In this document: positions 1-5,947 of the stretch, in pieces | Layout: each line of letters opens with the position of its first letter | Position numbering within the stretch: position 1 is the first letter of the stretch | DNA from: Acinetobacter sp. UBA6641 | Lineage (GTDB): Bacteria > Pseudomonadota > Gammaproteobacteria > Pseudomonadales > Moraxellaceae | Direction of reading: 5' to 3' | DNA length: 13,725 nucleotides | Assembly: GCA_002455755.1 (NCBI GenBank) | Contig: DKLL01000115.1 | Span: 18,097-31,821 of the forward strand | Program-made: the position numbers and the translations under genes | The notes under the pieces: model-generated | What the model was told of the DNA's origin: nothing | Seen by the model: only the letters and a program-made list of their open reading frames with translations | Database searches by the model: none

Positions 1-1430
1 CTGGGTTTAAAGTTACTGCACATCTCTTCGACATACATTGAAGCTAACCTTTCCTGTTCAGGATTCAAACGGGTAGCATCTTCAATATCAGCATGATCAA
101 GGTCGTGATCGAGTTGGTATTGCTTAAAAATGTTGTACTTAATACGCAACTGACGGTAAAGGTTTTGGTCGGTCAATTTGGAAACCATTCGGTTAACGAC
201 CGTATCACAGAAATAATGCTGCTCTAAAATCTGCTCAGCAATGTCTGGAGCTGTAATTTCAACCAGAGCGCTATGCACATGTTCAAGCAATAAGTGTTTA
301 GCACCGATTTTATTTAAGATAATGAGGACGGTTAAAGGATTCGTGAACTGTTCATTATTGGCAATATGACGGGCATATAAGCCTTGGGCAATTGTTCTGG
401 CCTCAGTTGCAATCGCCTGTTCCGGCAAGCAAACAGCTATCATGCTTGAGGCAATATACATCTCCTGCATCTGTTCAATATTACCCGCATCAATGATATG
501 CATATTTTCAATACGTTCATCATAGGAAAGCTGGCCATAACGAATACAGTAACTGCCAAAGGCATTCACTGCTGAACGATACAAGGAATTATGGGTTGAG
601 GCATAGATTCGCTTTGGACGTGTATAGCCATCCCAGTGGGACAGGATCTGTGCCATGAAGCCACCGCCAATCGCACCAAATCCATGAATGCCAACGGTCA
701 ATTGATTCAGACTTTGTGGAAAAGACTCTTGAAGTGTTGGCATTTCCAAGTTTAGTGTATGTTGATCCAATTGATGCAGGCAGTCATACATACTTTCAAA
801 AAAGTAATCTGTTTTGGCCAGCATGTTGGAATTAGGTTCCTTGATGTCTTGTAGCAAGATGGTAACCCCACCAGCATTATAGGCTGAAGTAATACCATTT
901 TCCGAATCCTCGAACATTAAGCATTCTGATGTAGGTAAATTGAGTTTTTCAGCAGCGGAAAGAAAAATTTCCGGATGTGGTTTACCTTTCTGTACTTCAT
1001 CACCACACACCAGTACATCAAAGAATTTATAAACGTTGGCATTGATCAGATATTCTTCAGCAATTAAGCGACGACTTGATGTCGCAACTGCCATGCGTAA
1101 ACCAGATTTACGTAAACGTTCTAGTACCTGTACCAACCCTTTTTTAATGGGTACACCTAAACTTCTGACACTTTCGAGTTCAAGCTCATCAGCTCGTTGT
1201 CGGATCTCTGCATAAGGGATATCGTCCCCATACTGCTGTTTGGCTAGTTGATGTGCACTACTTGCACTGAGTCCCAGACAAGCCATTAAATAAGCATCAC
1301 TAAATGAAACACCGATCAATTCCTGAGATGCTTGCTTCAAGGTTTGAAAACGTAAACGTTCAGTATCAAACATGGTTCCATCCATGTCGAAAATTGCCCC
1401 ATGAATAATATCATTATTAAATTTAAGCAC
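1..1430 (-). CDS. mtlD: Bifunctional mannitol-1-phosphate phosphatase/dehydrogenase (3' end cut by window)
   Basis: Reading the minus strand from 1430 gives 476 codons, open to the window edge. Residues 1-215 are a HAD subclass I phosphatase: the nucleophile motif FDMDGT (D15, D17), an ATSS motif, KGKPHP, and FEDSENGI supplying the acidic Mg site. From about residue 240 a second domain begins with the dinucleotide motif GFGAIGGG (G250), then sequence typical of mannitol-1-phosphate 5-dehydrogenase. The fused enzyme, known from Acinetobacter, reduces fructose-6-phosphate to mannitol-1-phosphate and dephosphorylates it to mannitol, a compatible solute made in salt stress. The start is GTG at 1428-1430, with AGAGGG about 7 nt upstream; the first in-frame ATG lies inside the HAD motif and cannot be the start. 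The dehydrogenase C-terminus is not visible. It is divergent from the DUF389 gene. Confidence 0.9.
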   Translation of the reverse strand, partial: MLKFNNDIIHGAIFDMDGTMFDTERLRFQTLKQASQELIGVSFSDAYLMACLGLSASSAHQLAKQQYGDDIPYAEIRQRADELELESVRSLGVPIKKGLVQVLERLRKSGLRMAVATSSRRLIAEEYLINANVYKFFDVLVCGDEVQKGKPHPEIFLSAAEKLNLPTSECLMFEDSENGITSAYNAGGVTILLQDIKEPNSNMLAKTDYFFESMYDCLHQLDQHTLNLEMPTLQESFPQSLNQLTVGIHGFGAIGGGFMAQILSHWDGYTRPKRIYASTHNSLYRSAVNAFGSYCIRYGQLSYDERIENMHIIDAGNIEQMQEMYIASSMIAVCLPEQAIATEARTIAQGLYARHIANNEQFTNPLTVLIILNKIGAKHLLLEHVHSALVEITAPDIAEQILEQHYFCDTVVNRMVSKLTDQNLYRQLRIKYNIFKQYQLDHDLDHADIEDATRLNPEQERLASMYVEEMCSNFKP

Positions 1431-1674
1431 TTATAATCCCTCTTACTGTAACACTACAATCTGACAAATCATAAGGAGAACTGATAACTTGATGAAACGA
1501 TTATAAGAAATGAAACATTTATGTTTATTAATTAATCAATCGCAGGAGATATTAAGACTTTTTTGTAATTTTGAGTAAAGTTAGTTTTCTGGAATGTTTC
1601 ATTTTCTCACTCTAAGGTAATCACGAGGACCAAAAATCGACTGAGATTAAAGGTCTTTCCACAGATGGATAAAA

Positions 1675-1691
1675 AGTAGGATGTTAAATTG
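1675..1691 (+). promoter_or_regulatory. RBS and TTG start of the DUF389 gene
   Basis: AGTAGG ends at 1680, 8 nt before the TTG at 1689. An ATG at 1681 opens only a three-codon frame (ATG TTA AAT TGA), whose TGA overlaps the TTG (TTGA). The next in-frame Met is about residue 78, inside a membrane segment, so TTG is the only credible start. Confidence 0.6.
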
Positions 1692-3098
1692 ACCAACACC
1701 TCTAATAAACACAACTCCTCCTTTAATTATACAAGTAGATTAAGACGTGCACGCCATCGCTTTAGTCTGCTGGCAGATAAGGCAGAAGATGATGAAATCG
1801 AGCGTCGTATTCGTGATGGGATTGAGCTATCAGGAGCCATTCCCTGGATTTTAATATTCGCTATTTTTATTGCATCAGTCGGATTAAATATCAATTCAAC
1901 AGCCGTGGTTATTGGCGCAATGCTAATTTCTCCACTTATGGGACCGATCATGGGGGTGGGGCTGGGTGTAGCAGTTTATGACTTTAAACTGGTAAAACGG
2001 GCACTCTTCAACCTAGGTATTGCAACACTGATCAGCTTGGTCGTATCCACTCTATATTTCTCGATATCACCCCTCGATAATGCACAATCTGAACTTTTAT
2101 CACGAACTAGCCCAACCGTTTGGGATGTGCTCATCGCATTATTTGGTGGATTGGCAGGAATCATTGGGATCACTCGAGAAGAAAAATCAAATGTTATTCC
2201 AGGGGTGGCGATTGCTACAGCATTGATGCCACCTGTCTGTACTGCTGGATTTGGTATTGCAACTGGACAGTGGAGCTTTGTTGGTGGTGCACTGTATTTA
2301 TATACCATCAATTGTGTGTTCATCAGTTTGGCAACTATTATCGGTATCCGGATTTTAAGGTTAAAGCCACATAGTTTTGCTGACGAAAAAGTAGAAAGAT
2401 GTGTAAAAATATCTTTGCTGATGATCGCAATGGTGACCGCAATTCCAAGTGCCTATCTGGCGACTAAATTAGTTAATGAAGAAGTTTTTAAATCAACTGC
2501 CAACAAATTCATTACACAAGAATTTACCTTTAAAGAAACACAAGTCGCCAGTTCAAAAATTGATAGCAAGACACGGACCATTGAGTTGGCTTTAGTCGGT
2601 TTGCCCTTAAGTCAGGCGACGTTGCAGAATATTGAAAGGAGACTTGCTGTTGCAAATCTCGAAGGAACTAAAATTATTGTGCATCAAACCAATGATGATA
2701 AGGTTGATGTGACTGCCTTAAAATCTGGGGTATTGAGTGATTTGTATCTGAATGGACAAGAAGCCCTGCGCCAAAAGGATGAACAGGTAAAACAATTACA
2801 GCAAGAATTAAGGGTGAAAAATGCTTTATTTGCCAATGCAAATGATGTTTTTGCAGAGCTACGTGCACAGCATCCCACTGTAAGCTCTATTTTTCTAGGA
2901 CAAGGCATTGATTTACCGACTGATCCCAATCAAAAGCAAATACTGCAACTTAGTGTGAGAACATCTGAACCACTATCGAGTGAAGATCAAATTCGCATTG
3001 AAAATTGGTTCAAGGTTAGAATGAAGACGGATGCTGTACTATTAAATTTTTTGGTAAATCAAGATATTGTTAATCAAAAAGATAGCAGTTCAAACTAA
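1689..3098 (+). CDS. DUF389 family integral membrane protein
   Basis: The 469-residue protein has a short basic N-terminus, then about six closely packed hydrophobic segments (roughly 47-67, 71-97, 104-127, 146-162, 168-190, 196-222) carrying the DUF389 signature around VVIGAMLISPLMGPIMG (about 73-89). A further membrane segment lies near 240-260. The remaining C-terminal half is soluble and includes a likely coiled coil near 355-385, rich in Q, K, E and L. The family sits in the inner membrane; no biochemical function is established that I can state. It is transcribed away from mtlD and ends inside a 13-bp inverted repeat that probably terminates it. Nothing links it to the copper genes, and it looks like chromosomal backbone. 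Confidence 0.85.
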   Translation: MTNTSNKHNSSFNYTSRLRRARHRFSLLADKAEDDEIERRIRDGIELSGAIPWILIFAIFIASVGLNINSTAVVIGAMLISPLMGPIMGVGLGVAVYDFKLVKRALFNLGIATLISLVVSTLYFSISPLDNAQSELLSRTSPTVWDVLIALFGGLAGIIGITREEKSNVIPGVAIATALMPPVCTAGFGIATGQWSFVGGALYLYTINCVFISLATIIGIRILRLKPHSFADEKVERCVKISLLMIAMVTAIPSAYLATKLVNEEVFKSTANKFITQEFTFKETQVASSKIDSKTRTIELALVGLPLSQATLQNIERRLAVANLEGTKIIVHQTNDDKVDVTALKSGVLSDLYLNGQEALRQKDEQVKQLQQELRVKNALFANANDVFAELRAQHPTVSSIFLGQGIDLPTDPNQKQILQLSVRTSEPLSSEDQIRIENWFKVRMKTDAVLLNFLVNQDIVNQKDSSSN

Positions 3099-3121
3099 TA
3101 CTTGTTAATTTGAACTGCTAT
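3082..3121. terminator. Perfect 13-bp inverted repeat, probable bidirectional terminator
   Basis: The left arm ATAGCAGTTCAAA (3082-3094) is exactly complementary to the right arm (3109-3121), with a 14-nt loop. It overlaps the stop codon of the DUF389 gene and lies just before the stop of the convergent minus-strand remnant. The T run (CTTTTT) follows the stem on the minus strand; the plus side has only a weak T-rich tail. The hairpin is seen directly; its terminator role is inferred. Confidence 0.6.
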
Positions 3122-3130
3122 GTAGATTGT

Positions 3131-3277
3131 TTAATTACGGACTACATTTAAAAAATACAAGTGGCGTTCGTATTGATCAATAATGTCCTGGAGTAAATCT
3201 TCTTGTGTCCATTCCATGACATTGTAGTTTTTCCCCCTGAATAGCCACCAAAATTCTAGACACACATAACCATCTTT
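3131..3277 (-). pseudogene. 3' remnant of an unidentified gene truncated by the IS
   Basis: The minus strand is open from the IS edge (3277) to a TAA at 3131-3133. The last residues read naturally (DGYVCLEFWWLF, then WTQEDLLQDIIDQYERHLY, ending NVVRN), which suggests a real protein C-terminus of about 48 residues. No start or upstream part is seen: the IS replaces it, and the sequence beyond the IS does not obviously continue this frame. The family is not recognised. It converges on the DUF389 gene at the 3082-3121 hairpin, as an intact neighbour would. Confidence 0.55.
3238..3262 (+). repeat. Degenerate copy of the IS left inverted repeat outside the element
   Basis: This 25-mer aligns without gaps to the IS left end (3278-3302) with 18 of 25 matches, including GCCACCA and CTAGACA at identical spacing. 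It lies 15 bp outside the left end and inside the coding frame of the truncated gene, so it may be chance, an older IS end, or a target chosen for its likeness to the IR. Confidence 0.4.
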
Positions 3278-3302
3278 TGGACTGCCACCACTCTCCTAGA
3301 CA
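3278..3302 (+). repeat. IS left terminal inverted repeat (IRL)
   Basis: The 25 bp TGGACTGC...CCTAGACA matches the complement of the right end at 21 of 25 positions. Mismatches are confined to the middle, with TGGACTGC and TCCTAGACA fully conserved. Confidence 0.85.
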
Positions 3303-3338
3303 AATTTCGTCTATTCTTTTTGCATAGGAGAGAACCTT

Positions 3339-3623
3339 ATGAGTGGACAAAGATATACCCCAGAATTTAAAGATGAAGCTGTTAAATTGATTACCGAACG
3401 TGGATATTCTGTCACTGATGTAGCAGAACGTTTAGGCGTATCACAACACAGCATTTATAAATGGCTAAAGGCGCTACAGCCTTTACGTAACAACTCTGAT
3501 GAACATGAACTACTCGAAGCAAAGAAAGAAATCCTACGTCTTAAAAGTCAGCTTAAACAGACTGAAGAGGAACGGGATATTCTAAAAAAGGCCGCAAGGT
3601 ACTTTGCAAGCCTGCCCGAGTAA
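3339..3623 (+). CDS. IS3-family transposase OrfA (helix-turn-helix subunit)
   Basis: The 94-residue protein begins with an HTH_8/InsE-type domain (about 1-50: YTPEFKDEAVKL, then DVAERLGVSQHSIYKW as the helix-turn-helix) that binds the IS ends. A leucine-zipper-like coiled coil follows (about 57-86: LLEAKKEILRLKSQLKQTEEE), which in this family mediates oligomerisation. The start ATG has a GGAGAG element about 7 nt upstream (TAGGAGAGAACCTTATG). The frame ends at TAA 3621-3623, but a slippery A AAA AAG at 3584-3590 lets part of the ribosomes enter orfB. Alone, OrfA normally acts as a regulator; fused it supplies DNA binding. Confidence 0.9.
   Translation: MSGQRYTPEFKDEAVKLITERGYSVTDVAERLGVSQHSIYKWLKALQPLRNNSDEHELLEAKKEILRLKSQLKQTEEERDILKKAARYFASLPE
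3584..3590 (+). other. Programmed -1 frameshift heptamer A AAA AAG
   Basis: The heptamer is in the correct phase in orfA (CTA AAA AAG = L K K). Slipping back one base enters the orfB frame, which is open from here to 4477 and reads GRKVLCKPARVKYQF before the first orfB ATG, as the family's OrfAB junction does. The predicted OrfAB fusion is about 379 residues. The ORF phasing is seen directly; use of the site is inferred from the IS3 family. Confidence 0.75.
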
Positions 3624-3688
3624 AGTATCAGTTTATCCTGGAATACAGCCATCAATTTAAGATTAAAACGATCTGTCGGGTCCTTAAG

Positions 3689-4477
3689 ATGGCTCGTGCT
3701 GGTTACTATGCCTGGTTGCATGAACCCGAATCAGGCAGGACTATTGAAGATAAGCGGTTATTACAGCTCATCCGTTCTTCTTATGATGCCAGCTATGGCA
3801 TCTATGGTTATCGTCGCATTACGCTAGATCTAAAAGAATTGGGTGAAAGCTGCGGGCCCAATCGTGTGCTGAAGATCATGAAGAACAATGGTATTGCCGC
3901 TGTTCGAGGATATAAGAAACATAAAAGCTATGGTCGTGGTCGTCCTCAGATTGTGCTACCTAACCATTTAAATCGAGAGTTTATTGTAAACACACCTGAT
4001 ACTTCTTGGGTGACTGATATAACTTACATTCGCACATGGCAAGGCTGGTTATATCTGGCTGTGGTTCTTGATTTATATTCGAGAAAAGTCATCGGTTGGT
4101 CAATGAAACCTACGCTTGCCAAGGATATCGTTTTGGATGCACTTCTTATGGCGGTATGGCGACGTAGGCCAAATGAACCTGTGATCATACACTCTGACCA
4201 AGGCTCCCAATACAGCAGTAGAGACTGGCAGAAATTCTGTCAGAAACATAACTTAATACCCAGCATGAGCCGTAGAGGAAACTGTTGGGATAATGCCGTT
4301 GCTGAATCCTTTTTTAGCAGCTTAAAGAAGGAAAGAATTAAAAAGAGGATCTACAAAACACGAGAAATGGCTCGTGCAGATGTGTTTGATTACATCGAGA
4401 TGTTTTACAATCGAATCAGGCGTCATTCGCATCTCGATGGGATGAGTCCAGAAGCCTTTGAGGCAGCTTCAAAATGA
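3689..4477 (+). CDS. IS3-family transposase OrfB (DDE catalytic subunit)
   Basis: From the first ATG this is 262 residues, but the frame is open back to 3590 and the protein is probably made mainly as an OrfAB fusion. An HTH_21-type segment (SYGIYGYRRITLDL, about 35-48) precedes an rve/DDE integrase core. Catalytic residues by position are D110 (WVTDITY), D170 (IIHSDQGSQYSS) and E206 (NCWDNAVAESFF), with 35 residues between the second D and E as expected for IS3. The C-terminus YNRIRRHSHLDGMSP is typical and complete. The catalytic triad is intact, so the transposase may still be active. Confidence 0.92.
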   Translation: MARAGYYAWLHEPESGRTIEDKRLLQLIRSSYDASYGIYGYRRITLDLKELGESCGPNRVLKIMKNNGIAAVRGYKKHKSYGRGRPQIVLPNHLNREFIVNTPDTSWVTDITYIRTWQGWLYLAVVLDLYSRKVIGWSMKPTLAKDIVLDALLMAVWRRRPNEPVIIHSDQGSQYSSRDWQKFCQKHNLIPSMSRRGNCWDNAVAESFFSSLKKERIKKRIYKTREMARADVFDYIEMFYNRIRRHSHLDGMSPEAFEAASK

Positions 4478-4487
4478 GGCTGTCTCG

Positions 4488-4512
4488 TGTCTAGGATACT
4501 GGGAGCAGTCCA
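4488..4512 (+). repeat. IS right terminal inverted repeat, first copy (IRR1)
   Basis: The 25 bp TGTCTAGGATAC...AGCAGTCCA starts 10 bp after the orfB stop. It is the complement of the left end with four central mismatches. Confidence 0.85.
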
Positions 4513-4537
4513 TGTCTAGGATACTGGGAGCAGTCCA
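4513..4537 (+). repeat. IS right terminal inverted repeat, tandem second copy (IRR2)
   Basis: This is an exact 25/25 copy of 4488-4512, abutting it with no spacer. Either copy could serve as the transposition end. Just beyond, at 4551-4563, TGGTGAGAGTCCA matches the terminal 13 bp of the left end, read in the same orientation as the right ends, at 11 of 13 positions. Confidence 0.85.
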
Positions 4538-4821
4538 CTAGACATTTTATTGGTGAGAGTCCAGACACTTTAATTTGGTTCTAACATGTAAATCCAAATT
4601 AGAAATGTCCGCTTTTAGAATATGCACTTTTGTGATTTTCTTAAAGGACGGTTTGATATATTGTTGTCTTATGTTGGATAAAGAATTTAAACGATTGTCA
4701 TTTTGCAGGAAATCTGTGATCAACTCATAACTCAATATAGCTTTAATTAGCTCCAAAACTTAATTTAAAATTTTATCCACTGTTAATGCATTTCAGGATA
4801 GCCATTAACTTACATTCAATA

Positions 4822-4933
4822 TGTAATTTTAGAGTATACCCTAAAGTTACAATCTAAAAGTTCTTAAAACTATGTAACATTTAAATGATTTTTAACCATA
4901 TATAACATGTAACTTTGATATTTAAAATTTATA
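4822..4933. promoter_or_regulatory. Putative res site (subsites I, II, III) of the resolvase
   Basis: Subsite I (4822-4851) is a near-perfect palindrome: TGTAATTTTAG, 8 bp including TATA, then CTAAAGTTACA (10 of 11 paired). Subsite II (4873-4907) starts TGTAACATTTA and ends with a weak inverted arm TATAACA. Subsite III (4908-4933) starts TGTAACTTTGA. The layout (I farthest from the gene, II longer than I and III, I-II centres about 53 bp apart) matches Tn3/gamma-delta res sites. A TATAAT at 4930-4935 lies in subsite III, which would let the resolvase repress itself. Otherwise the 4538-4976 gap is AT-rich with no credible gene. Confidence 0.55.
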
Positions 4934-4976
4934 ATTCACGAAATTGTTCATTTTTATCTAATTGGGGCGTGAAAGA

Positions 4977-5543
4977 GTGAAAGGCCAAAAAGTAGGTTAT
5001 GTGCGAGTAAGTTCGGTCGAGCAAAATACAGGGCGTCAACTTGAGGGAATTGAAGTCGACCGGATTTTTGTTGACCGTGCTTCGGGTAAAAATACCGACC
5101 GACCGAAATTTCAAGAAATGTTGAACTATGTCCGGGAAGGGGACAGGGTGATTGTACATTCCATGGATCGTTTTGCACGAAGTCTAAAAGATTTGGTCAC
5201 TGAAGTAGATAAACTGGTCAAAAGAGGTATCGCCATCCAGTTTGTAAAAGAGAATATTACTTTTACTGCCCAATCCACGCCGATGGATAATTTGATGCTG
5301 CAACTGATGGGTGCTTTTGCTCAATTCGAGCGGGAAATTATCTTAGAACGTCAGAAAGAAGGGATTAAGATCGCAGCAGCTCAGGGCAAATATAGAGGTC
5401 GTGTCCATAAATTGAATCCAGATCAAGCTAAAGCATTACTGCAAGCCTGGAAAGAAGGAAAATATTCATCAAAAGTTGATCTGGCAAAAGCGTTTGGTAT
5501 CAGTAGACAGGCTGTCTATCGGTATTTAAAACAAATTAATTAG
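4977..5543 (+). CDS. Serine recombinase (resolvase/invertase, TnpR-like)
   Basis: From GTG 4977 the protein is 188 residues: an N-terminal resolvase domain with catalytic serine in GYVRVSS (S12), the active-site motif SMDRFARS, the long E helix (MGAFAQFEREIILERQKEG), then a C-terminal HTH_7 (KVDLAKAFGISRQAVYRYL). I prefer GTG 4977 over TTG 4962 because GGGG at 4964-4967 then acts as a ribosome site, and family members start just before the KxGYxRVS motif. With the res-like region directly upstream, it probably resolves cointegrates or plasmid multimers. No matching Tn3 transposase is in the window, so it is either orphaned or the far end of a larger element. It is intact. Confidence 0.92.
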   Translation: MKGQKVGYVRVSSVEQNTGRQLEGIEVDRIFVDRASGKNTDRPKFQEMLNYVREGDRVIVHSMDRFARSLKDLVTEVDKLVKRGIAIQFVKENITFTAQSTPMDNLMLQLMGAFAQFEREIILERQKEGIKIAAAQGKYRGRVHKLNPDQAKALLQAWKEGKYSSKVDLAKAFGISRQAVYRYLKQIN

Positions 5544-5660
5544 TCACTAGATGGACTGAAAGGTGCCTACAAAATCAGTGGCTATTCATACTGAGGAAAT
5601 AAAGGAAAAAGAACTGAATGAATTTTTAGCTTTAGTTAAACGCTACTTATAACTTTAAAG

Positions 5661-5687
5661 CACAGTCTTTTAAATAAAAAAACTGTG
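5661..5687. terminator. Inverted repeat between convergent genes, possible terminator
   Basis: CACAGT (5661-5666) pairs with ACTGTG (5682-5687), and the A/T-rich interior can extend the stem. It separates the plus-strand resolvase from the minus-strand YHYH gene. The T run lies within rather than after the hairpin, so the terminator call is tentative. Between 5544 and 5660 there is only a 29-codon frame with no clear ribosome site. Confidence 0.35.
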
Positions 5688-5697
5688 TGCGCACCTA

Positions 5698-5823
5698 TTA
5701 ATGACAGTGGTAATCACCAGTTTTACTGTTGGTATGACAACCCTGTGAGTTCGTTCCCCCAGAATGAGCATTCGCATAGGTAAATGACATGCCTATAAAG
5801 CATATTAATAAAATTCTTTTCAT
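5698..5823 (-). CDS. Small secreted YHYH-type Cys/His peptide
   Basis: This 41-residue gene has a signal peptide (MKRILLICFIGMSFTYANA, cleavage expected after ANA) and a 22-residue mature part beginning HSGGTNSQGCHTN and ending DYHCH. That is the pattern annotated as a YHYH domain in many proteobacteria: HxGGT, GCH, KTG, YHCH. A strong ribosome site (GAGAGGGA, about 5 nt before ATG) supports expression. The His/Cys pairs could bind metal in the periplasm, which fits the adjoining copper genes; that is inference. It lies downstream of copA on the same strand, with a probable terminator between, so it is likely transcribed separately. Confidence 0.75.
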   Translation of the reverse strand: MKRILLICFIGMSFTYANAHSGGTNSQGCHTNSKTGDYHCH

Positions 5824-5867
5824 CTTAATCCCTCTCAAATAATTAGAATATCAACTGTATGATATTT

Positions 5868-5887
5868 AATAAAAGCCAACATGGCTT
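5868..5887 (-). terminator. Probable terminator after copA
   Basis: Read on the minus strand, the stem AAGCCA-TGT-TGGCTT is followed by TTATT, giving TTTTATT after the stem. It lies about 60 bp past the copA stop and before the YHYH gene. The stem is short (6 bp), so efficiency is uncertain. AAAGCCAACA occurs twice here (near 5872 and 5912). Confidence 0.5.
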
Positions 5888-5947
5888 AGACTATTTCCAA
5901 ATATATAAAGTAAAGCCAACAAAACTTTAAATGTATATAAAAAATGG

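Larger units (their letters stand above)
3278..4537 (+). mobile_element. IS3-family insertion sequence (IS51-like), with duplicated right end
   Basis: The element carries orfA and orfB in the arrangement of an IS3-family element, with a -1 frameshift site between them. The 25-bp terminal repeats begin TGGACTGC and end CCTAGACA, and the left and right ends match at 21 of 25 positions. The core runs 3278-4512 (1235 bp); a second, perfect copy of the right repeat follows directly at 4513-4537. The flanking bases (TTT left, CTA right) give no target duplication next to either right end. The OrfA sequence resembles the IS51 subgroup, but I do not assign an IS name. Confidence 0.9.

Noticed and set aside
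1500..1505. TATAAT on the minus strand as mtlD -10
   Set aside because: The hexamer is good and well placed, but no acceptable -35 stands at 16-18 bp, so I did not list it as a promoter.
4547..4756. 69-codon minus-strand frame (TTG start) between the IS and the resolvase
   Set aside because: It lacks a ribosome site and its composition looks random. It does not continue the gene truncated on the left of the IS.
5563..5652. 29-codon plus-strand frame (VPTKSVAIHTEEIKEK...) after the resolvase
   Set aside because: No clear ribosome site and too short to judge. It could be the tail of a lost gene, but nothing upstream supports that.
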